Shown here one piece after another: positions 1 through 5,128 of a DNA stretch of 5,128 bases. Source of the stretch: an uncultured Pseudomonadales bacterium (lineage in GTDB: Bacteria; Pseudomonadota; Gammaproteobacteria; Pseudomonadales; IMCC2047); NCBI GenBank assembly GCA_947258895.1, contig CAMYKE010000147.1:1-5128 (forward strand), written 5' to 3'. Both the position numbers and the translations under genes were made by a program. The notes beneath the pieces were generated by a model. The model did no database searches. It was not told the DNA's origin and saw only the letters and a list, made by a program, of their open reading frames with translations. How positions within the stretch are numbered: the stretch's first letter is position 1; each line of letters starts with the position of its first letter.

Positions 1-1
1 C

Positions 2-1117
2 CAGATGGTTGTGGTCAAGGATCTCCACGGCAAGGAACGCAAGGGCAAGGTGCTCAGTGTCAAGGGTCACCTGGGCCTGGAACGGGTTGACGTGGCGGAA
101 GCGACGGCCGGTGATATCGTGTGCGTGACCGGGATAGACGGGCTGGGTATTTCCGATACCCTGTGTCACCCGGATTGCGTCGAGGCCTTACCTCCGTTGA
201 CGGTGGATGAGCCCACCGTCAGCATGACATTCCAGGTTAATGACTCGCCCTTTGCCGGCCAGGATGGCAAGTATGTTACCTCACGGAATATCAAGGAGCG
301 CCTTCAGCAGGAGCTGATTCACAATGTGGCGCTGCGAGTCCAGCCGGGGGATACCGCCGACAAGTTCAAGGTATCGGGACGCGGTGAGCTACACCTGTCG
401 GTTCTGATTGAAAGTATGCGCCGGGAAGGCTATGAGCTGGGTGTGTCCAGGCCCGAGGTGATCAGGAAGGAAATCGACGGTGTTTTCCATGAACCGTTCG
501 AACACCTGGTTATCGATGTCGAGGATGCTCACCAGGGCGCGATAATGGAAGCCCTGGGGCTGCGCAAGGCCGAGATAACCAACATGGAACCCGACGGCAA
601 GGGTCGCGTCAAGCTGGAATTTATCGTGCCGTCGCGCGGCCTGATCGGGTTTCGTGGCCAGTTCCTGAACCTGACCTCCGGGTCCGGGATTATGACCAGC
701 ATCTTCGATCATTATGGCGAGGTGAAGGCGGGCGAAGTGAGTTCCCGCCAAAACGGGGTGTTGATTTCAATGGTCAGGGGCAAGACGGCGGCATTCTCGC
801 TGTTCAACCTGCAGGACCGAGGGCGCCTGTTTTGCGGCCATGCCGAGGACGTGTATGAAGGCCAGATCATTGGCCTGCATTCGCGCGGTAACGACCTCAC
901 CGTGAATCCCGTCAAGGGCAAGCAGTTGACCAATATCCGTGCCTCGGGTACCGATGAAGCGTTAACCCTGTCCCAGCCGGTCAGGCATACGCTGGAGCAG
1001 GCCCTCGAATTCATTGAAGATGACGAGTTGGTCGAGGTAACCCCGCACAACATTCGCCTGCGCAAGAAGTTGCTGAGCGAAACCGACCGCAAGCGCGCTT
1101 CCCGCGGCGCAGCCTAG
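2..1117 (+). CDS. typA: TypA/BipA ribosome-associated translational GTPase, C-terminal 371 residues (5' end outside window)
   Basis: TypA (BipA) is an EF-G-like GTPase that binds the ribosome and supports 50S assembly and growth under stress or cold. The frame is open to the first base, and the first residues (QMVVVKD) align with the middle of domain II of the roughly 605-residue E. coli protein, so the ATG at 5 is internal. The G1-G5 GTPase motifs lie outside the window. Visible, counting from the Met at 5: the rest of the domain II beta-barrel (GHLGLERV, about 22-29), the domain III region (VDEPTVSMTF near 67, then SGRGELHLSVLIESMRREG near 124-142), the domain V region (HQGAIMEALG, then PSRGLIGFRGQF near 209-220), and the TypA-specific C-terminal domain (QNGVLISMVRGK, LQDRGRLF, DVYEGQIIGLHSRGNDLTVN, ASGTDEAL). 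It ends in a basic tail like E. coli's (RKRASRGAA). The stop is TAG at 1115-1117. Family identity is very secure from continuous alignable motifs. I see no frameshift. The next gene, aceK, converges on it. Confidence 0.97.
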   Translation, partial: QMVVVKDLHGKERKGKVLSVKGHLGLERVDVAEATAGDIVCVTGIDGLGISDTLCHPDCVEALPPLTVDEPTVSMTFQVNDSPFAGQDGKYVTSRNIKERLQQELIHNVALRVQPGDTADKFKVSGRGELHLSVLIESMRREGYELGVSRPEVIRKEIDGVFHEPFEHLVIDVEDAHQGAIMEALGLRKAEITNMEPDGKGRVKLEFIVPSRGLIGFRGQFLNLTSGSGIMTSIFDHYGEVKAGEVSSRQNGVLISMVRGKTAAFSLFNLQDRGRLFCGHAEDVYEGQIIGLHSRGNDLTVNPVKGKQLTNIRASGTDEALTLSQPVRHTLEQALEFIEDDELVEVTPHNIRLRKKLLSETDRKRASRGAA

Positions 1118-1133
1118 CCGCTCGTGGAAGCGG
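1118..1133 (+). terminator. Small inverted repeat directly after the typA stop
   Basis: CCGCT (1118-1122) and AGCGG (1129-1133) form a perfect 5-bp stem with a 6-nt loop, starting at the first base after the typA stop codon. No T-tract follows, so it is not a classical intrinsic terminator. It could be a 3'-end stabilising hairpin or chance in GC-rich DNA. Confidence 0.25.
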
Positions 1134-1143
1134 AACCGACGAC

Positions 1144-1169
1144 GATCGCGGGCCGCGCGGCCCGCGGTC
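1144..1169. terminator. Strong GC-rich palindrome in the convergent typA/aceK gap; possible bidirectional transcript end
   Basis: Bases 1147-1166 are a perfect 20-bp inverted repeat (CGCGGGCCGC followed by its reverse complement). A T-G wobble at 1146/1167 and pairs A1145-T1168 and G1144-C1169 extend the arms to 1144-1169. Folded as RNA it gives a very stable stem with a tiny loop from either strand. It lies between two converging genes, where a bidirectional terminator is expected, but neither strand has a U-run after it, so termination would have to be Rho-assisted, or the hairpin would act as an exonuclease block. The structure is seen directly; the function is inferred from position. Confidence 0.45.
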
Positions 1170-1177
1170 CGCGGTCC
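1156..1177. repeat. Three tandem 7-bp units overlapping the palindrome
   Basis: Three consecutive heptamers are present: CGCGGCC (1156-1162), CGCGGTC (1163-1169) and CGCGGTC (1170-1176), followed by another C. The last two are identical and the first differs by one base. The array overlaps the right arm of the palindrome, and may have grown by slippage at it. Confidence 0.5.
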
Positions 1178-1236
1178 GTAGCCCCTGGCAGTAGTATTCC
1201 CGCAGCGCACGGAAACAAGCAGCTCAGCGCTACCAG

Positions 1237-2961
1237 TCAGCGCTTGAAGCGTTTGTGGTGGTGGTAGGGCAGCACATCCATGATGAGGCCGTCGTTAAGG
1301 GTCCGCTGCAGGGCTTGCCACCAGGCGGGATCGAACAGCTCCCGGTGATGCTCCCGGAATATCTTGCGGATCATGGGATTACCCAGCAGGAATGTCGAAA
1401 ACTCTTCCGGGAATACGTCGTTGGGCGCAACCGAATACCAGGGTTCGGCGGCCATTTCGTCTTCCGGGGTGCGGGGGGGCGGGATATGGCGAAAGTTGCA
1501 GTCGGTCAGCGGGCAGATCTCGTCATAATCATAGAAGACCACGCGCTTGTGACGGGTGACGCCGAAATTCTTGTATAGCATGTCGCCCGGGAAAATATTG
1601 GCGGCGGCCAGTTCCTTGATTGCCAGCCCGTATCCGTCGATAGCCTGACGGACTTCTTTTTCCGACGCACTTTCGAAGTAAATATTAAGCGGAATCATGC
1701 GCCGTTCCACGTAGAGGTGTTTGATCAGGATCTCATCGGTGCTGATTTCCAGCAACGAGGGCGCCGCCTCGAGTAATTCAGCGAGCAACTCATCCGAAAA
1801 CCGGGCGCGGGGAAACACCAGGTTGGTGTACTCCTGGGTGTCGGCCATGCGTCCGGCCCGGTCGTGGCGGGACACCAGCAGGTATTTGTCCTTTACCGAC
1901 TGCTTGGTGGTTTCCTTCGGCGGAATGAAGCGATCGCGAATGACCTTGAATACGCGTTCATCGGAGGGTAGCGTAAACACGCACATCACCATGCCCTTGA
2001 TGCCGGGCGCGATCACGAACTGGTCATCGCTATTGGCCAGGTGCGCCTGGAATTCGCGATAAAACTCGGTTTTGCCATGGCGCGTAAAACCGATGGAGTT
2101 ATAAAGCTCGGAATAGGGCTTCCAGGGAATCAGCCGTTTCAGGAAGCGGGCGATCTCGGAAGGTACCGGCGCTTCTACCTTGAAGTAGGCGCGGGTGTAG
2201 CTGAACAGTATGCTGAGATCGTCCGGATCAAAGATCAGCGTGTCGACATACAGGCCTCCACTTTCATTGTGGAACACTGCGATAACAAAGGGCACTTCAC
2301 TGGTGGCGCTGGTCACCTTGCCGATCAAATAGGCGGCCTTGCTGCGATAGAATACCGATTTGTGGATGCTGGTAAACGTGTTAAGGTCGCGAATAATGGT
2401 CGCCGGCAATCCCCGCAGAATGGCGTTCCGCATATTGGCGACGTCGCGGGCGCTATCCTCCCAGGGTAGACCAAGGTCATAATCGGCCATGATCCGGTTC
2501 AGCATCTCTACCAGGTCGCCGGCAGAGTGGTAGTCATTGAAGATAGCCTCGTGCGGGTAGTCGGAACGAGGAAACCGGTCCTTGTCGGGCAACACGAACA
2601 TCGCCGCGTTGTCGATTTGCCGATGCTCGAAGTATTTGCAGTAAATGGAGTTGAAAAAGGTTTCTGCGATCTCGATATTGCTCAGCCCCTCGATAAGGCG
2701 GGCATAGTGCGGTTTCGCCTCCTGCCAGAATAAAATATCATGCAACCGGTCGCCTGCAATCGCATCGAGCTGCTCCCTGAGCGCGAGGATGCGGGCCGGG
2801 TACAGGTCGATGCGATCCTTGCCACGTTGCTGGCAGGCAATCCAGTCGGCATTAATAAACCGCTGGCGAGCGCCTCGGGTAATCTCCTGAAATGCCTCGA
2901 AATAGGAATTGAAGCCCGCCAGGATGGTCGCCGCAATTGTTGCTTCAAGAGATTGTTTCAT
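1237..2961 (-). CDS. aceK: Isocitrate dehydrogenase kinase/phosphatase AceK
   Basis: AceK is a cytoplasmic bifunctional enzyme that phosphorylates isocitrate dehydrogenase to inactivate it and removes the phosphate again, steering isocitrate between the TCA cycle and the glyoxylate shunt. The product is 574 residues, against 578 in E. coli, and aligns end to end. The N-terminal regulatory half carries IAETFFNSIYC (98-108) and FYRSKAAYLIGK (204-215). The C-terminal kinase-like half has the ATP loop APGIKGM (318-324), the ATP-contacting lysine in ERVFKV (K339), RMADTQE with the annotated active-site aspartate (D374), NIFPGDMLYKNFGVTRH with D460, and VVFYDYDE with D478 and D480. These match E. 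coli K336, D371, D457, D475 and D477 at a constant +3 offset, so both activities should be intact. PPPRTPEDE and EPWYSV follow. The C-terminus is shorter than E. coli's and ends in a basic HHHKRFKR. ATG at 2959-2961 is the only reasonable start: the frame is closed six codons upstream by a stop. I see no good Shine-Dalgarno there. Neither aceB nor aceA is adjacent, unlike the E. coli aceBAK operon. Confidence 0.97.
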   Translation of the reverse strand: MKQSLEATIAATILAGFNSYFEAFQEITRGARQRFINADWIACQQRGKDRIDLYPARILALREQLDAIAGDRLHDILFWQEAKPHYARLIEGLSNIEIAETFFNSIYCKYFEHRQIDNAAMFVLPDKDRFPRSDYPHEAIFNDYHSAGDLVEMLNRIMADYDLGLPWEDSARDVANMRNAILRGLPATIIRDLNTFTSIHKSVFYRSKAAYLIGKVTSATSEVPFVIAVFHNESGGLYVDTLIFDPDDLSILFSYTRAYFKVEAPVPSEIARFLKRLIPWKPYSELYNSIGFTRHGKTEFYREFQAHLANSDDQFVIAPGIKGMVMCVFTLPSDERVFKVIRDRFIPPKETTKQSVKDKYLLVSRHDRAGRMADTQEYTNLVFPRARFSDELLAELLEAAPSLLEISTDEILIKHLYVERRMIPLNIYFESASEKEVRQAIDGYGLAIKELAAANIFPGDMLYKNFGVTRHKRVVFYDYDEICPLTDCNFRHIPPPRTPEDEMAAEPWYSVAPNDVFPEEFSTFLLGNPMIRKIFREHHRELFDPAWWQALQRTLNDGLIMDVLPYHHHKRFKR

Positions 2962-3071
2962 GACGCTGGTAGCGTGTGCTCACTGGATCAACAGGACTCA
3001 TGGTACCTCAAAACGAATCCAATTCCGCCCCGTGGCGGCCGAATTCGCGAACCCGTTTACCGATCAATGCC

Positions 3072-3092
3072 GCCCGGTTTTGGATGCCGGGC
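3072..3092. repeat. Inverted repeat in the aceK-pip intergenic region
   Basis: GCCCGG (3072-3077) and CCGGGC (3087-3092) are perfect 6-bp arms around a 9-nt loop. No T-run follows. It could be a regulator-binding dyad, an mRNA leader hairpin for aceK, or chance. Confidence 0.3.
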
Positions 3093-3178
3093 CGCGGCGA
3101 GCGCTGTACCTCAGTCCAACTCATGCGCGTGGACCCCTAGACAGGCACTGACCAGCGACATTTGCGTCGCCACCGTAC

Positions 3179-3207
3179 TGAACTATCCGGGTGAAATAGG
3201 ATATCAT
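3179..3207 (+). promoter_or_regulatory. Weak candidate sigma-70 promoter for pip-dtd
   Basis: TATCAT at 3202-3207 matches the -10 consensus at five of six bases. A poor -35 (TGAACT at 3179-3184, three of six) sits at the ideal 17-bp spacing. Transcription would start near 3214, giving a leader of about 25 nt before pip. The -10 is reasonable, but the -35 is close to chance level. Confidence 0.22.
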
Positions 3208-3226
3208 ATGCGCATTCTCGCACTAT

Positions 3227-3234
3227 AGGGGAGG
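3227..3234 (+). promoter_or_regulatory. Ribosome binding site of pip
   Basis: AGGGGAGG ends four bases before the ATG at 3239-3241. The purine run is strong and fixes that ATG as the start, although the spacing is on the short side. Confidence 0.7.
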
Positions 3235-3238
3235 CTGC

Positions 3239-4201
3239 ATGCTAACGCTCTATCCGGAAGTGAAGCCCTATAACAAGTTCCGCATGCAGGTTTCTCCGTT
3301 GCATGAGATCTACGTCGAGGAATGCGGTAATTCCGGGGGTATCCCGGTGCTGGTTGTACATGGCGGTCCGGGTGCCGGCTGCGATGCGGCCATGCGCCGT
3401 TTCTTCGATACCATGCAGTACCGGATCGTGTTATTCGACCAGCGCGGAGCCGGGCGCTCCACTCCCCATGCCGAACTCCGGGAAAATACCACCCGGCACC
3501 TGATAGCTGACATGGAAGCGATTCGTGAGCAGCTGGGGATCCCAAAGTGGTTGCTGTTTGGTGGTTCCTGGGGTTCATCGCTCAGCCTCGCCTATGCCCA
3601 GATGCATCCCGAAAATGTGCTCGGCTTGATCCTGCGCGGGATCTTTTTGTGCCGGGAGCAGGACCTGAACTGGTTTTACCAGGACGGCGCGAGTCATGTT
3701 TTCCCCGATTACTGGGAAGATTTTGTCCAGCTGATCCCGCAGGAGGAACGCGATAACCTGTTGGCGGCTTTTCACAAGCGCCTGACGGGTGACGATGACC
3801 TGCTGCGGATGGCAGTAGCCAAGGCCTGGTCGGTATGGGAGGCGCGTTGCGCGACGCTCAAGCCCAATCACGATATTGTCGAACACTTTACCGACCCCCA
3901 TGTCGCCATCGCGCTGGCCTGTATCGAGGCGCACTATTTTGTTAACCAGGTATTTATGCAGCCTAACCAGCTATTAGAGGAGGCGGCTCGGCTCGAGGGC
4001 ATCCCGGGCATCATCGTGCACGGGCGCTATGATATGGTGTGCCCGCTGGATAATGCGCTCGACCTGTATCGGCTGTGGCCGGACTCACAACTGCAAATCG
4101 TCCGTGAGGCGGGCCATGCTGCGCTGGAGCCGGGTATTGTCGATGCCCTGGTACGCGCGACCCGGGAGATGGCGCAACGCTTTGAGGATCTCATCACGTA
4201 G
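3239..4201 (+). CDS. pip: Proline iminopeptidase (prolyl aminopeptidase), peptidase family S33
   Basis: This is a cytoplasmic alpha/beta-hydrolase that cleaves N-terminal proline from peptides. The 320 residues fit the family's usual 310-320. Motifs in order: oxyanion-hole HGGPGAG (41-47); DQRGAGRS (67-74); nucleophile elbow GGSWGS (108-113) with Ser110, the same number as in the Xanthomonas campestris enzyme; LRGIFLCR (132-139); cap-domain WSVWEA (197-202) and CIEAHYF (228-234), where E201 and E230 sit where the related Serratia enzyme uses glutamates to bind the substrate amino terminus; catalytic Asp265 in GRYDMVCP; and catalytic His293 in AGHAALEP. There is no signal peptide. The ATG at 3239 follows a strong AGGGGAGG. 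The gene ends in three consecutive in-frame stops, TAG TAA TAG (4199-4207). The dtd gene starts 52 bp downstream on the same strand with no terminator between, so the two probably form an operon, an arrangement I also recall from Pseudomonas. The full motif set separates it from generic alpha/beta-hydrolases. Confidence 0.95.
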   Translation: MLTLYPEVKPYNKFRMQVSPLHEIYVEECGNSGGIPVLVVHGGPGAGCDAAMRRFFDTMQYRIVLFDQRGAGRSTPHAELRENTTRHLIADMEAIREQLGIPKWLLFGGSWGSSLSLAYAQMHPENVLGLILRGIFLCREQDLNWFYQDGASHVFPDYWEDFVQLIPQEERDNLLAAFHKRLTGDDDLLRMAVAKAWSVWEARCATLKPNHDIVEHFTDPHVAIALACIEAHYFVNQVFMQPNQLLEEAARLEGIPGIIVHGRYDMVCPLDNALDLYRLWPDSQLQIVREAGHAALEPGIVDALVRATREMAQRFEDLIT

Positions 4202-4233
4202 TAATAGCGATCATTTCCACCTTTCAACGAGCC

Positions 4234-4238
4234 AGGAG
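4234..4238 (+). promoter_or_regulatory. Candidate ribosome binding site of dtd, widely spaced
   Basis: AGGAG at 4234-4238 is the only Shine-Dalgarno-like motif in the pip-dtd gap, but it lies 15 nt before the ATG at 4254, wider than the usual 5-10 nt. No in-frame ATG, GTG or TTG lies between it and 4254, so it does not point to another start. Initiation may be weak or helped by translation of pip. Confidence 0.4.
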
Positions 4239-4253
4239 CCTGTCGGACTTGGG

Positions 4254-4730
4254 ATGCGCGCATTAATCCAGCGGGTCAGTGAAGCCCGGGTGCAAGTAGA
4301 TGGCCGGTGCGTCGGTGAAATCGGCACGGGTCTGCTGCTATTTCTGGCCGTGCAGAAAAACGATACGACCACCGTGGCGGAGCGGTTGCTGCAGAAAGTT
4401 ACCAACTACCGGGTATTTCCCGATGTGCGCGGCAAGATGAACCTCAACGTGCAACAGGCGGGCGGCGGGCTGCTGGTGGTGAGCCAGTTTACCCTGGCGG
4501 CGGATACTCGAAAGGGGCTGCGCCCCGGCTTTTCAAATGCGGCAGATCCGCTCGTCGCAGAGCAACTTTACGATTATTTTTTGACCCGGGCGAATGACCT
4601 GGCGCTGCCCGTGGCAAGCGGAATCTTTGCCGCGGACATGCAGGTGCATCTGGTCAACGACGGTCCCGTTACGTTCCTGCTGGAGGTTCATGGCAGCGGT
4701 AGTAATACCCTGGTGATGAACCCAGGTTAA
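4254..4730 (+). CDS. dtd: D-aminoacyl-tRNA deacylase
   Basis: Dtd hydrolyses the ester bond between D-amino acids (or glycine) and tRNA, keeping mischarged D-aminoacyl-tRNA out of translation. It acts as a cytoplasmic homodimer. The product is 158 residues, against 145 in E. coli, and aligns from [13 protein letters not shown] to VTFLLEV. Key motifs are [11 protein letters not shown] (61-71); SQFTLAADT (77-85), with the Thr80 of the active-site SQFTL motif; RPGFSNAA (90-97); [17 protein letters not shown] (125-141), holding the Gly-cisPro pair G137-P138 that screens out L-amino acids; and YDYF (106-109). The ATG at 4254 is chosen because MxALIQRV is the conserved N-terminus; the open frame before it overlaps the end of pip and matches nothing. 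About 13 extra residues ([13 protein letters not shown]) follow the normal family end and run to the stop shared with tatC. The gene lies 52 bp after pip, probably in one transcript, and overlaps the convergent tatC by 4 bp. Confidence 0.96.
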   Translation: MRALIQRVSEARVQVDGRCVGEIGTGLLLFLAVQKNDTTTVAERLLQKVTNYRVFPDVRGKMNLNVQQAGGGLLVVSQFTLAADTRKGLRPGFSNAADPLVAEQLYDYFLTRANDLALPVASGIFAADMQVHLVNDGPVTFLLEVHGSGSNTLVMNPG

Positions 4731-4732
4731 CC
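4725..4732. other. Palindrome holding the overlapping stop codons of dtd and tatC
   Basis: GGTTAACC is a perfect 8-bp palindrome. Its central TTAA (4727-4730) supplies the dtd stop (TAA, 4728-4730, plus strand) and the tatC stop (TAA read on the minus strand, 4729-4727). The converging genes therefore overlap by 4 bp with no intergenic DNA, and any terminator must lie inside the opposite coding region. A weak 5-bp stem, CCTGG/CCAGG with an 8-nt loop (4709-4726), lies just before the dtd stop but has no T-run. Confidence 0.85.
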
Positions 4733-5128
4733 CCCGGCCGCGTTTTTACCTTTCCGGGCCATACGCGAAAAAAAGACCCCGACCTCGAACAGCAGCCACA
4801 TGGGAAACGCGAGTAACGTCTGCGAAATAACATCAGGCGGTGTCAATAGCATCCCGAACACGAAACAGCCGACAATAATATAGGGCCGTTTCGCGACCAG
4901 GCTTTCAATCGAGATGATTCCCGAGGCCACCAGCAGGAAAGTCGCGATAGGAATCTCAAAGGCAATTCCAAAGGCGAAAAACAGCTTCAGTACGAAATCC
5001 AGATATTTGTTGATATCGGTCATCACACTGACGTCCTCCGGCCCAACGGTGGTAAAGAAGCCGAATACCAGCGGAAATACCACATAATAGGCGAACGCCA
5101 TGCCGACATAGAACAGCACGATGCTCGA
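4727..5128 (-). CDS. tatC: Sec-independent (twin-arginine) protein translocase subunit TatC, C-terminal 133 residues (5' end outside window)
   Basis: TatC is the polytopic inner-membrane protein that, with TatB, recognises twin-arginine signal peptides and recruits TatA to export folded proteins. The frame is open to the window edge and reads [19 protein letters not shown], matching the E. coli protein (258 residues) at about its midpoint, so no real start is present here. Counting from the first visible residue there are four hydrophobic segments, expected to be TM3 (about 4-25), TM4 (about 43-69), TM5 (about 83-95) and TM6 (about 101-120). Conserved features are TDINKYLDF (37-45); [11 protein letters not shown] (52-62), with Glu58 at the position of the conserved TM4 glutamate (E170 in E. 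coli); KRPY (80-83); [19 protein letters not shown] (92-110), with the conserved PPD; and [10 protein letters not shown] (113-122). The cytoplasmic tail is short ([11 protein letters not shown]), without E. coli's long acidic tail. Other tat genes, if adjacent, would lie beyond the right edge. Confidence 0.96.
   Translation of the reverse strand, partial: SSIVLFYVGMAFAYYVVFPLVFGFFTTVGPEDVSVMTDINKYLDFVLKLFFAFGIAFEIPIATFLLVASGIISIESLVAKRPYIIVGCFVFGMLLTPPDVISQTLLAFPMWLLFEVGVFFSRMARKGKNAAGG

Larger units (their letters stand above)
2962..3238. promoter_or_regulatory. Divergent intergenic region between aceK and pip
   Basis: These 277 bp separate the divergent starts of aceK (leftward) and pip (rightward) and so should contain promoters for both. 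I find no protein gene: the open frames crossing it are mostly reverse-complement shadows of aceK and resemble no family I know. Two short inverted repeats stand out: CCGCC/GGCGG with a 4-nt loop (3025-3038) and GCCCGG/CCGGGC with a 9-nt loop (3072-3092). Toward pip the sequence becomes AT-richer (about 3181-3227), as expected of a promoter zone. No convincing aceK promoter or classical operator is visible on the minus strand. Confidence 0.6.

Noticed and set aside
5..7. ATG at the left edge as a true start of a short TypA
   Set aside because: The frame is open before it and the alignment places it inside domain II of TypA. It is an internal methionine or valine position, not an initiation site.
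1224..1244. Direct repeat TCAGCGCT (1224-1231 and 1237-1244) around the aceK stop as an attachment-site-like repeat
   Set aside because: Eight bases at 13-bp spacing, with no integrase or mobile element nearby; this is expected by chance in this composition.
2041..2469. A 142-codon open frame on the plus strand within aceK
   Set aside because: It is fully antisense to conserved AceK sequence in GC-rich DNA and shows no recognisable motif; it is a shadow frame.
3025..3038. CCGCC/GGCGG hairpin in the aceK-pip region as a terminator
   Set aside because: The stem is only 5 bp, no T-run follows on either strand, and the region lies between divergent starts where no terminator is expected.
2909..3151. 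An 80-codon plus-strand open frame starting inside aceK and ending in the intergenic region
   Set aside because: It has no Shine-Dalgarno, its composition is low-quality and typical of random translation, and it overlaps the aceK start and its upstream region.
2740..3228. A 162-codon plus-strand open frame spanning the 5' end of aceK and the intergenic region
   Set aside because: Its first half is antisense to conserved aceK codons, the translation resembles no family, and there is no ribosome site at its start. Only the final MRILAL segment is considered, as a possible mini-ORF.
4029..4253. A 75-codon N-terminal extension of dtd overlapping pip
   Set aside because: The Dtd family starts at MxALIQRV, which is encoded from 4254. 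The upstream residues are an alternate-frame translation of the end of pip and match nothing in Dtd.
5117..5119. GTG on the minus strand as the start of a short TatC
   Set aside because: It encodes a valine inside the third transmembrane segment, and the frame continues to the window edge with residues (SSI) matching TatC upstream.

Overview
The window is ordinary chromosomal sequence, almost certainly from a gammaproteobacterium. All five protein genes closely resemble their Escherichia coli and Pseudomonas counterparts: typA/bipA, aceK, pip, dtd and tatC. AceK (isocitrate dehydrogenase kinase/phosphatase) is found mainly in proteobacteria. Base composition looks moderately GC-rich (mid to high 50s percent by eye) and even throughout. 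I see no insertion sequence, phage gene, CRISPR array, tRNA or rRNA.

Layout: (1) 2-1117, plus strand, the 3' part of typA, whose GTPase domain lies before the window. (2) 1118-1236, a convergent gap with two inverted repeats, one a perfect 20-bp GC palindrome running into tandem heptamers. (3) 1237-2961, minus strand, a complete aceK. (4) 2962-3238, a 277-bp divergent intergenic region that must hold the starts of both flanking transcripts; only weak promoter-like signals are visible. (5) 3239-4201, plus strand, a complete pip (prolyl aminopeptidase). (6) 4254-4730, plus strand, a complete dtd (D-aminoacyl-tRNA deacylase), probably co-transcribed with pip. (7) 4727 to the window end, minus strand, the C-terminal half of tatC, converging on dtd with a 4-bp overlap in which the two stop codons share TTAA.

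The genes do not form one pathway. TypA is a ribosome-associated stress GTPase, AceK controls the split between TCA cycle and glyoxylate shunt, Pip releases N-terminal proline from peptides, Dtd removes D-amino acids from mischarged tRNA, and TatC is the receptor subunit of the twin-arginine translocase. A pip-dtd pair is also known in Pseudomonas. I found no novel system. The points worth a second look are local: the shared-stop dtd/tatC junction with a Dtd C-terminal extension, the palindrome and heptamers between typA and aceK, a six-codon mini-ORF ahead of pip, three consecutive stop codons ending pip, and the wide ribosome-binding-site spacing of dtd.
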